64,000 nucleotides of DNA from Chitinophagaceae bacterium (GTDB taxonomy: Bacteria > Bacteroidota > Bacteroidia > Chitinophagales > REEL01), in the NCBI GenBank assembly GCA_007695095.1, contig REEL01000118.1, positions 62,001 through 126,000 on the forward strand. The letters are read 5' to 3'. Below are positions 1 to 7,033 of the stretch, one piece after another. Positions within the stretch are counted from its first letter, which is position 1, and each line of letters begins with the position of its first letter. The translations under genes were made by a program, and so were the position numbers. Below the pieces are notes generated by a model. That model searched no databases and was not told the DNA's origin. It saw only the letters and a list, made by a program, of their open reading frames with translations.

Positions 1-2
1 AT

Positions 3-176
3 ATACAAGCGTATGATACTTCAGAACAAATTGAAGTTTTGGAAAAATGGAAGAAAAGTTTTAATGAATTGCCTTTTACGGATAAGATGCATTTTAATGT
101 AATTAGCTTTAGCTTTTCTGACTATTTGGAAGAAATGATTGAAAATCATACAGCTGCAAAAGTTAAAACTTTATAG
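3..176 (+). CDS. C-terminal fragment of an unidentified protein (5' end outside window)
   Basis: An open frame runs in from the left edge and ends at TAG 174-176. The 57 visible residues are rich in Lys, Glu and Phe, with a soluble, probably helical end (EQIEVLEKWKKSFNEL, then SDYLEEMIENHTAAKVKTL). No signal, membrane segment or family motif can be recognised in so short a piece. It converges on the deiminase gene that ends at 236. The codon choice (AT-rich third positions) matches the neighbours, so it looks like the true end of a real gene, but its function cannot be given. Confidence 0.55.
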   Translation: MQAYDTSEQIEVLEKWKKSFNELPFTDKMHFNVISFSFSDYLEEMIENHTAAKVKTL

Positions 177-235
177 TTTTCGAATTTTAATCTTGTATTT
201 TTTAAAAGGGAATTCTAACTCCTTTTACCCAAAAA

Positions 236-3200
236 CTAATTTGAAACCTCCAGTACGGAGCCATTTTCAAGAATAAGCTCACTATCCGAGCTGATTATAT
301 TTACATTTCCGGCTTTGCTCTCACTTTGTTCAAAATACATTTTACCACTTTCTATCAAAAGCATTTCCAATATATCTATATCTGCTGTAACAATTAAGTT
401 ATAAGAGTTTCCGTCCTTTTCTAATACCAACTTGTTGAAATTTAGGGTTTCTCCATAAACAGAAATGATGTTTGAACTATACGAACCATTGAAGATAACT
501 TCTCCGTTTGCAGGTATAAATAAAGCATTTTCAGTTATCCAGTCTTCTCTTACAAACAAAATATTTTCATTATTGGCTTTTTCATAAATGCCATCTATAA
601 GATGAACAGAACCGGTCTGAAGTTCCTGACTTTGTTGAATGATACGTCCATTTCCACTACCGGCTAAGGTTAGAGTTTGAAGCACCTCTGTGTTAGTGCC
701 GTCAAGATAAAAGTCAAATCCAGAGTCGAGGTTGCAATTTATAATAAAATTAGAAAATTGCTGATTTATTCCATTTAATGTGGAGCTGTTATTTACAATA
801 CCACTTAGCAGAAAAACGCTACCGGCTTCCCAGCTTATTGCAGGGATTGAATTTCCATCAACAGCATGCTCATAAATACCTTCATTTTGGACAGTAATAT
901 CTCCGGTTGGAAGAAAATTTAAATGATTCATTGTCATTTCCCCGGATATATCTAATGTGCTGAAGTGAAAATCAGATAAGGCATCTGCCATGCTAAGACT
1001 TGCATCAGACTCTATAAAAATCTCATTCTCACTAGCCGTGTTGTATAAAACATCTAATGTTATTTGATGGTTATTTTGTATGATAACTGTTACTTGTTCA
1101 TCACTTGAAGGGGCTGCTGTAGCCGGATAGAAATTAATCCCGTCACAAGAGCTTTCCCAATTCAACTCATTGCTCCAGGCGCCACTACTAACTGTACGGT
1201 AAATGCTTGGAGAACAATCACTATCTTCTATACAAAAGGAATGACTGGTTCCGTATCCATAATCAGCATTTGGGGCGGTCATTTCAAAAAGTAAATCACC
1301 GTTATTATCCAGAAGGTAGTAATCTCCGTCTACATTACAACTCCCGTATTGACTGCCGTGCATTCCATCTCCGTATCCATCAAAAATATTGAAAGTATAA
1401 CAACCTGCTCTTAGGCAAATACTATGAAGATAAGTTCCACCTCCGGCAAGATTGGGATAAACACCACCGCTAAAGACAATCTGCTGTAAACTGTCTTCAA
1501 AATTCCAGGTAACTTCATCGCCCCAGCAATCTGTAATTACTGTTAAATCAACAGTCAGGCCTTTAAAAAATTCGAGATGCATCGTATCATTTGAAGTATT
1601 TTCATCTATTTCACCATTTGGCAAACTGGTGTAAGCAGTGAAAGTATAATCACCGACGGCAGGTAAATTCACTTGTGAAAGGTTTACACTTGTGGAACTT
1701 CCGGGCATAAGATTTCCATACCAGGTCATTTGTTGAGTACTTCCAGCTATACCATATACAATTTGCACAGAGTCTAATAATCTGTTACCATAATTAGTAA
1801 TTTCAATAATTGGATTAATTACATCATTACAAACGGCTGTAGAGGGTTCTATGATTTCTGTTACGGCTGCATCGTATTCATAGACTATATTATCATCAAA
1901 GTAAAAAGTATAAAAGCCATCCGGAGCAGTTATCGGTCTGGTCATTTCTTTTTGGTTGTTACTTCTGGCAAATAAATAATACTCAATCGTGTCATTAACA
2001 GTAAAGTTGTTCTGTATTGTTGCTGTAAAATAACCTGCACTATCTGTTAATGGAATAGTGTTCCAACTTGAGGAGCCTTTAATCCGCCAGTAGCAAGTGG
2101 CTGTTTCTATGCCACTTCTATTTGTAATTTGTGAAAGTATATTAAATTCCGGTAAAAAAGCTTGCATATCTGTTATTGGCGGGTGCCAGAATCGAACGGG
2201 ATTTTCTGCGGGTATTTGCATAGTAATGCAGTGAATTGCTCCACCTTGTGTTGTAAGTGGTCTTGCATCTATTGGCACGATATTGTATCCCGGCAGCAGC
2301 TCTCTATATCTTTGCACTGCGGCAGAGTCACCGGCTACATCTCCGGAGAAAGCACTTGAATAGGCAGGCATTATATAAGTGTTGTTAACAAACAAACCAT
2401 TGACAAAGCCTCTTGCATCATTATTTATTTGATTACAGGAGGTTGAATAGGTTCCGTCATTTCTTCTGGGCATTCCGATTCTTTCTACTTTCAGATTTTC
2501 ATTGTAAGTGGTAATTTGTGATTCAAAAACGGCAACATTATCCTCAATTCTTTGTCTGTCAGAAGCTGTTACAACAGAGGGGTATTCAGTTACAAGTATT
2601 CTGTAGTCATCCAGCAGTTTTGCATACATATCAATATGGCCGGTGCCGCCGTCACACAGCAATCTGTCTACAACAGTCTGTCCATGTAAATCCAGAATAC
2701 GTTCCAGAGTGTCTCTGACTGCCTGCTGAGTCCAGCCGGGATTTCTGTCATAGGATCCGCTGCTATGGTATGCATGCCCGAAACCATCTACCATTAAATT
2801 TCCACCTTCCTGATAAATAGAAGATGTGTGAATTGGGATATCCATATAATCAGCTATAAACTGTGGTATTGCATTGTCAAATGGCCTGGAAGCGTAATAC
2901 TGCATATCAACCATAGCCAATGAATCGTTTGAGCCATGGTAAAAACCCCAGGGGCCGTAATCTCTAACCCAAATTGAATTGGTGGGAGCTATCAAAAATT
3001 TATGATTTGTCAGACTCTTTCCATAGCTTGCCATATGATTGTGTATGGTATTCGTGTCAGCAGCCGACCCAACTAAAATCCATACTTCTGCTTCCTGTTG
3101 AATTGCATCCGATAAGTCTACATACAGCTTTGTTTGGTTTGTATTCCATCCCCATCGAATTAGAACTGCCTGTACCTCCTCAAACTCTCCCGGCACCGTA

Positions 3201-3523
3201 AATGAAGAAGGTAAAGGCCAATTGCTTCCTCCGGAACCACCTGCACATTCAGTTTGGTAATCAGCACAACAATCGCCGTAGGTTACGCAATTTGCATCAC
3301 ACCAACATCCTCCGGGTGCCTGATCTCCGCAATTTCCAATACAACTATTGGGTCCCCCAAAGGTAACTGGCTGACCCTGAGATTGAGTACTAAATCCTTG
3401 TTGAATCATGTTTACTTCATCCTGAGTCAGGTATTTCGGTAAATCTACTTGCTGGTTCGTTTGACCATAAAAAAATAAAGGTATCTGAAGTAGTAGAGTT
3501 ATTACATAAGCACGTAAAGTCAT
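236..3523 (-). CDS. Secreted PPAD-like peptidylarginine deiminase with N-terminal somatomedin-B-like domain
   Basis: 1095 aa. Order of parts: signal peptide (1-20); an eight-cysteine somatomedin-B-like knot (C61, C65, C73, C75, C79, C85, C86, C93); a PAD_porph catalytic domain (about 103-445); an Ig-like domain (about 455-545); a CARDB-like domain (about 550-655); a Cys-containing Gly/Asp-rich domain (to about 775); and a beta-rich tail. Catalytic residues of the guanidino-group-modifying fold are visible: D188 in RDYGPW, H297 and D299 in GHIDMY, and C432 in GAIHC. The sequence after the cysteine (RFWHPPI) and the Ig domain (CYWRIKGSSSW, DTIEYY) resemble Porphyromonas gingivalis PPAD rather than agmatine deiminase. 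The expected role is conversion of protein or peptide arginine to citrulline outside the cell, releasing ammonia. No T9SS sorting domain is seen at the C-terminus, which ends abruptly in a beta-repeat-like stretch. Confidence 0.85.
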   Translation of the reverse strand: MTLRAYVITLLLQIPLFFYGQTNQQVDLPKYLTQDEVNMIQQGFSTQSQGQPVTFGGPNSCIGNCGDQAPGGCWCDANCVTYGDCCADYQTECAGGSGGSNWPLPSSFTVPGEFEEVQAVLIRWGWNTNQTKLYVDLSDAIQQEAEVWILVGSAADTNTIHNHMASYGKSLTNHKFLIAPTNSIWVRDYGPWGFYHGSNDSLAMVDMQYYASRPFDNAIPQFIADYMDIPIHTSSIYQEGGNLMVDGFGHAYHSSGSYDRNPGWTQQAVRDTLERILDLHGQTVVDRLLCDGGTGHIDMYAKLLDDYRILVTEYPSVVTASDRQRIEDNVAVFESQITTYNENLKVERIGMPRRNDGTYSTSCNQINNDARGFVNGLFVNNTYIMPAYSSAFSGDVAGDSAAVQRYRELLPGYNIVPIDARPLTTQGGAIHCITMQIPAENPVRFWHPPITDMQAFLPEFNILSQITNRSGIETATCYWRIKGSSSWNTIPLTDSAGYFTATIQNNFTVNDTIEYYLFARSNNQKEMTRPITAPDGFYTFYFDDNIVYEYDAAVTEIIEPSTAVCNDVINPIIEITNYGNRLLDSVQIVYGIAGSTQQMTWYGNLMPGSSTSVNLSQVNLPAVGDYTFTAYTSLPNGEIDENTSNDTMHLEFFKGLTVDLTVITDCWGDEVTWNFEDSLQQIVFSGGVYPNLAGGGTYLHSICLRAGCYTFNIFDGYGDGMHGSQYGSCNVDGDYYLLDNNGDLLFEMTAPNADYGYGTSHSFCIEDSDCSPSIYRTVSSGAWSNELNWESSCDGINFYPATAAPSSDEQVTVIIQNNHQITLDVLYNTASENEIFIESDASLSMADALSDFHFSTLDISGEMTMNHLNFLPTGDITVQNEGIYEHAVDGNSIPAISWEAGSVFLLSGIVNNSSTLNGINQQFSNFIINCNLDSGFDFYLDGTNTEVLQTLTLAGSGNGRIIQQSQELQTGSVHLIDGIYEKANNENILFVREDWITENALFIPANGEVIFNGSYSSNIISVYGETLNFNKLVLEKDGNSYNLIVTADIDILEMLLIESGKMYFEQSESKAGNVNIISSDSELILENGSVLEVSN
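3245..3343 (-). other. Somatomedin-B-like cysteine knot (domain within the deiminase gene)
   Basis: Residues 61-93 of the deiminase follow the somatomedin-B spacing: C-x3-C-x7-C-x-C-D-x2-C-x5-C-C-x-D-Y-x3-C. This gives all eight cysteines, the CxCD core and the D-C-C-x-D-Y signature. The domain sits directly after the signal peptide and a Gln-rich linker, and before a Gly/Ser linker leading into the catalytic domain. In animals this fold is a protein-protein interaction module stabilised by four disulfides. Here it is probably a surface adaptor, which is inference. Confidence 0.75.
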
Positions 3524-3714
3524 TATTATATTAATGTTTATACAGTTAACTGATAAAAATTTAAAGCTTTAAAAAGCTATACAGAATATATAAAGCTATA
3601 AATAATAAATTAACTTTCAAAGAGGATATGCTTGATTTACAAGGAATAAGAAGATATTTAATTAATTATAATAGAGTTTTAGGCCTGAAATGCTAATTTT
3701 GATCAAAAGGAATT

Positions 3715-4464
3715 GTGGAAAATATTTTTGATAATTTAGTCTATATCTGGATAGCTGTCGCTTTGCTGGTTTTTCCTATTGCTTTATTTGTAAAAGCCCC
3801 ATACGGAAGACATTTTGCAGGACAATTCAAAACTACCATTCAGAATAAATGGGGTTGGGTGATAATGGAAGCCGCCTCGCCGCTTTTTTTTACTTTTTTC
3901 TTTTTCTATGGAGATGTTGAGAAAACAATATTTCATTGGGTGTTATTTAGTTTATTCAATGCGCATTATATAAACCGGTCTTTTATATGGCCTTTTAGAA
4001 TTCGTTCTGGAAATAAGAAAATGCCTTTATTAATAATGTTTTCCGCACTTTTGTTTAATGTAATTAATGGAACGATAAATGGCTATTTCTTAGGTCAATT
4101 GGCCACATTTGATGTTTCATGGCAACTTTATTTGTTTTATCCTGCGTTATTACTGTTTCTGAGTGGGGCAGCCATAAATATTTGGGCCGATAACAAATTA
4201 ATTTCACTGAGAAAACCCGGAGAAACAGGCTACAAGATTCCAAAAGGCGGACTTTTTGATAAAGTTTCCTGTCCTAATTTATTAGGTGAATGTATACAAT
4301 GGACAGGATGGGCTTTAATGGCGTGGGGTCCGGCTACACTTTCTTTCTGTATTTGGACATGGGCAAATTTACTTCCACGGGCATTGGACCACCACAAGTG
4401 GTATAAAGAAAAATTTGAAAACTATCCAAAGGAAAGAAAGGCCATTATTCCCTATCTTTTATGA
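3715..4464 (+). CDS. 3-oxo-5-alpha-steroid 4-dehydrogenase (SRD5A)-like membrane reductase
   Basis: 249 aa, about six hydrophobic segments. The C-terminal half carries the family signature: GYKIPKGGLFDKVSCPN, a GE after it, then LGPRA-like LLPRALDHHKWYKEKF and a KAIIPYLL end. Family members reduce the delta-4 double bond of 3-oxo-steroids or related enones (or polyprenyl and sphingolipid-like enals) with NADPH in the membrane. The bacterial substrate is not known. The start is GTG at 3715, preceded by AAAAGGA; an upstream ATG at 3690 is out of frame. A TAATTTTG promoter-like match lies at 3694-3701, very close to the start. The gene overlaps the 3' end of aroE by 6 nt in convergent orientation. 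Confidence 0.85.
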   Translation: MENIFDNLVYIWIAVALLVFPIALFVKAPYGRHFAGQFKTTIQNKWGWVIMEAASPLFFTFFFFYGDVEKTIFHWVLFSLFNAHYINRSFIWPFRIRSGNKKMPLLIMFSALLFNVINGTINGYFLGQLATFDVSWQLYLFYPALLLFLSGAAINIWADNKLISLRKPGETGYKIPKGGLFDKVSCPNLLGECIQWTGWALMAWGPATLSFCIWTWANLLPRALDHHKWYKEKFENYPKERKAIIPYLL

Positions 4465-5214
4465 GTTTGTATTATTCCAGATTTTCCAGGCTTCTTCAGC
4501 CTGTAAGTAAAGCATTTCCAGTCCGTTTTTAATTTTTGCACCTTTATCTTCAGCAGATTTTAAGAATAATGTTTTTTCAGGATTGTAAATTAAATCAAAA
4601 ATGAAATGATTTTTAGAGATAAAATCTAATGGTATGTCGGGTTTTTTATTTATTTGGGGGTACATCCCCAGCGGAGTAGTGTTAATTATTAAACGATTAC
4701 TTTCTATAACAGACCGATCCAGCTCATTATAAGTTAAATTGTTAGTTCCGGCTTTTCTGGAAACAATTGTAGTGTTTATATTTAAATTATTCAAAGCTAA
4801 TTCTACAGCAGAGGATGACCCACCACTACCTAAAATTAAAGCATTTTCGATTTTAGCACCGGATAAAAAGTATTTTAGACTTTTCTGAAAACCAATGTAG
4901 TCAGTATTGTGACCTATAAACTTCCCTTTGACAATATTTATGACATTTACAGCCTGAGTTTTTTGAGCAGCTACAGAAAGCCCATCGAGATATGGAATGA
5001 TTTCTTTCTTATATGGAATAGTTACATTCAGCCCTTTCAATCCTTTTGTTTCAAAAATCTGCTTAACTTCAGTAAGGCTTTCAACTTCAAACAGTTGGTA
5101 ATGGTGATTTGGGAGCTTTTCTTTTTTAAATTTTTCAGCAAAATACTGAGGAGAAAAGCTGTGTTCGAGAGGAAACCCTATTAATCCATAAATAATCTGT
5201 TCTTGTACAGCCAT
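4459..5214 (-). CDS. aroE: Shikimate dehydrogenase AroE
   Basis: 251 aa, normal for AroE. The shikimate pathway step is NADP-linked reduction of 3-dehydroshikimate to shikimate in the cytoplasm. Visible motifs are the N-terminal substrate loop LIGFPLEHSFSP, NVTIPYK with catalytic K69, GHNTDYIGF with catalytic D105, and the nucleotide loop GSGGSSSAV at about 129-137. It begins 4 nt after the DUF368 gene on the same strand, so the two are probably co-transcribed. It overlaps the reductase gene by 6 nt at the 3' ends. Confidence 0.95.
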   Translation of the reverse strand: MAVQEQIIYGLIGFPLEHSFSPQYFAEKFKKEKLPNHHYQLFEVESLTEVKQIFETKGLKGLNVTIPYKKEIIPYLDGLSVAAQKTQAVNVINIVKGKFIGHNTDYIGFQKSLKYFLSGAKIENALILGSGGSSSAVELALNNLNINTTIVSRKAGTNNLTYNELDRSVIESNRLIINTTPLGMYPQINKKPDIPLDFISKNHFIFDLIYNPEKTLFLKSAEDKGAKIKNGLEMLYLQAEEAWKIWNNTNS

Positions 5215-5218
5215 ATCA

Positions 5219-6211
5219 TTATATTTTTTTGCTACCTGCGATGCGGTTTATAAAATAAACCAACAGGAACCCGACAAGCGCCAGTAAAAAGACATAGAGC
5301 GTCTCAAGATTTAGGGTGTTCGGGAGAATATTTGATTCTTGCAAAGGCTTTAAACTTCCGTCAGAAGATTCGCGCCACGAAATTGTATGTTTCCATGGCC
5401 AAACTAAATTTAGAGAACCAATCAGAAAGCCTGTTAGCACAGACATGGTAGAATAATAAAACTTTTTTAGCAGCCAGTTGAGCATTTTAGCAAAGGAAAT
5501 AAGCCCGATAATGCAACCGGATGCAAAGAGGATTAATTGCACCCAGGGGATGGAACCAAAAGATTGAGCTATATGTAAAAAGTCAAATCTTCTGAGCCCG
5601 GAGAGAATCTCTTTTAAACTGTCACTGAGTGATGAAACTATTCCTATAACTTCTTCATATTTTCCCATTAATAAAAGAATATAGGAGCCGGAAACCCCCG
5701 GTAGAATCATTGCTACTATTGCAAATAAACCACTTACGAACAAATAAAAATTGCCTTCGGGAAGAGTAAATAAATTATAGGTTGTAATTAAAAAAGCAAA
5801 TAATACACCCGCAAACAGTAGAGCAAACCTGAATAGATGCCAGCTTTTTATTTGCTGCATTATAACTAATGCTGAAGCGGCTATAAGGCCAAAGAAAAAA
5901 CCCCAAAGATATATGCGGTGAGTATCTAATAATGAGGATATAATACTGGCAAGTGTGATAATGGCTGTAGCAACACCTAAAAGCAGCGGTAATAAAAATT
6001 TCCAGTTTATGTGCTTGAAAAAAGAGCTGAACTGACCTCTAAAAAAAAGCTTCACTGCCCTATGATCAAAGCGGTTTACGGTCTCTACTAATTTATCATA
6101 AATCCCCGTAATAAAAGCAATTGTACCTCCGGAAACCCCCGGGATTATATCGGCTGTACCCATTCCCATTCCTCTCAAAAAAATAAAGAAATGTTTCAAA
6201 ATTCCCTGCAT
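5219..6211 (-). CDS. DUF368 polytopic membrane protein (PopT-like undecaprenyl-phosphate translocase)
   Basis: 330 aa from ATG at 6211. The N-terminal signature GMGMGTADIIPGVSGGTIAFITGIY and the internal half-repeat MILPGVSGSYILLLMGKYE identify DUF368, with about eight to ten membrane segments. DUF368 proteins have been reported to return undecaprenyl phosphate across the membrane for reuse in wall and glycan synthesis; assigning that role here is by family. An in-frame TTG at 6289 would add 26 residues, but a TAAATTTG promoter match (6226-6233) lies inside that extension, so ATG 6211 is preferred. It lies 4 nt upstream of aroE. Confidence 0.88.
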   Translation of the reverse strand: MQGILKHFFIFLRGMGMGTADIIPGVSGGTIAFITGIYDKLVETVNRFDHRAVKLFFRGQFSSFFKHINWKFLLPLLLGVATAIITLASIISSLLDTHRIYLWGFFFGLIAASALVIMQQIKSWHLFRFALLFAGVLFAFLITTYNLFTLPEGNFYLFVSGLFAIVAMILPGVSGSYILLLMGKYEEVIGIVSSLSDSLKEILSGLRRFDFLHIAQSFGSIPWVQLILFASGCIIGLISFAKMLNWLLKKFYYSTMSVLTGFLIGSLNLVWPWKHTISWRESSDGSLKPLQESNILPNTLNLETLYVFLLALVGFLLVYFINRIAGSKKI

Positions 6212-6225
6212 GTATTTGTTTTTGG

Positions 6226-6233
6226 CAAATTTA
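6226..6233 (-). promoter_or_regulatory. Bacteroidota -7 box (TAAATTTG) for DUF368-aroE
   Basis: Read on the minus strand this is TAAATTTG, a full match to TAnnTTTG. The start of transcription would fall near 6219, leaving a leader of under 10 nt to ATG 6211. No good -33 TTTG is seen at the usual distance. Confidence 0.45.
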
Positions 6234-6354
6234 GAAATAAAAAACAGAATCCTTTCTTTTAAATGAAACGGATAAATACCACAAAGCAATTAAACGAAGC
6301 TTTGCTTTAAAATTTATGTTTTCACAAATAGGAGGTAAAAATTCAGAAAAATAT

Positions 6355-6375
6355 AAATGCAACAATGTTGCATTT
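6355..6375. promoter_or_regulatory. Perfect 21-bp palindrome overlapping the -33 box (Zur-like operator candidate)
   Basis: Left arm AAATGCAACA (6355-6364), one central A, right arm TGTTGCATTT (6366-6375): ten perfect pairs. The right arm contains the TTG (6368-6370) that serves as the -33 element of the promoter at 6368-6397, the geometry of a repressor operator. Genes of this unit (DUF1826, COG0523 GTPase) belong to families repeatedly found under the zinc repressor Zur, and AT-rich TGxAACA/TGTTxCA dyads of this size are typical of Fur-family sites. Naming Zur is inference; the palindrome is direct observation. Confidence 0.7.
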
Positions 6376-6397
6376 TATAAAAAAGCTTGTATATTTG
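6368..6397 (+). promoter_or_regulatory. Promoter TTG-N19-TATATTTG for the zinc-linked unit
   Basis: TTG at 6368-6370 and TATATTTG at 6390-6397 are separated by 19 nt, the normal Bacteroidota spacing. Transcription would start near 6404, giving a leader of about 10 nt to ATG 6414. A smaller dyad TGCAA-N5-TTGCA (6396-6410) covers the -7/start region and could be a second half-site. Confidence 0.7.
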
Positions 6398-6413
6398 CAA
6401 TAAAGTTGCAGAT

Positions 6414-7004
6414 ATGAAATTGGCAAAAAAATTAAATTTAAGCTTTTTTGGAGAGCACGGATTATTCATTCAAAACCGTGAATTAGATACAATCTTTAAA
6501 TTAGAAGTTCAGGAGTTCATGAAAAAGAATCCGGACACAGATTTTAATTTTTCCGGTAATATAGAAGAAATCTTGTCTGTTTTAAATTCTCAGACTGTTT
6601 TCTCTGCTTTTCCATTGTTAACGGATGATATTTGTCAACAACTGTTAGTTTTTTCTCATCTCACATCCGCAGAAAATTTTAATTTAAGACTGCAAATTGT
6701 AAAAAACAATAAGTGTAAAAAATTCCATACAGATATAACAGACTACCGCATGCTTTGCACTTACAAAGGTCCTGCTACAATTTATCTTGATCCTGAAAAT
6801 ATGATTACAGAAAGTCAAATTGAAAACCCTTCGCCTGACATAATTAGGTATGCTAATCAGGGCGATGTTATGATTTTTGCAGGCGCTTTGGCAGAAGGGG
6901 ACTTAACTCCTGTATATCACAAATCACCGGAGGTGAGCGATGAAGACTCATACCGGCTTTTACTTAAAATAGATACGAACACTATCTCAAAATGGTATAA
7001 ATAA
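6414..7004 (+). CDS. DUF1826 family protein, zinc-homeostasis associated
   Basis: 196 aa from ATG 6414. The central block KKFHTDITDYRMLCTYKGPATIYL matches the DUF1826 signature (His, Asp, LCTYKGPGT-like). A later GDVMIFAG and a His (VYHKSPE) recall cupin or 2-oxoglutarate-oxygenase-like folds. The molecular function is unknown. DUF1826 genes are commonly neighbours of COG0523 GTPases and Zur sites, as here. An in-frame TTG at 6387 is rejected because it overlaps the -7 box 6390-6397. It is followed 29 nt later by the secreted protein gene. Confidence 0.85.
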   Translation: MKLAKKLNLSFFGEHGLFIQNRELDTIFKLEVQEFMKKNPDTDFNFSGNIEEILSVLNSQTVFSAFPLLTDDICQQLLVFSHLTSAENFNLRLQIVKNNKCKKFHTDITDYRMLCTYKGPATIYLDPENMITESQIENPSPDIIRYANQGDVMIFAGALAEGDLTPVYHKSPEVSDEDSYRLLLKIDTNTISKWYK

Positions 7005-7033
7005 ATATTTTTTATTCATAAAAACTCAATACA

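Noticed and set aside
203-227. Possible terminator hairpin TAAAAGG/CCTTTTA between the first two genes
   Set aside because: Seven AT-rich pairs with an 11-nt loop and no T-run after it on either strand; too weak to call.
180-236. Frame-shifted extension of the deiminase past its stop (ending FWVKGVRIPF)
   Set aside because: Only about 13 codons long and unlike any T9SS sorting domain, so it does not explain the missing C-terminus.
3560-3605. Short repeats and palindromes of AAGCTATA/TAAAGCTTTA upstream of the deiminase gene
   Set aside because: Low-complexity AT-rich sequence; no -33/-7 pair or operator geometry could be supported.
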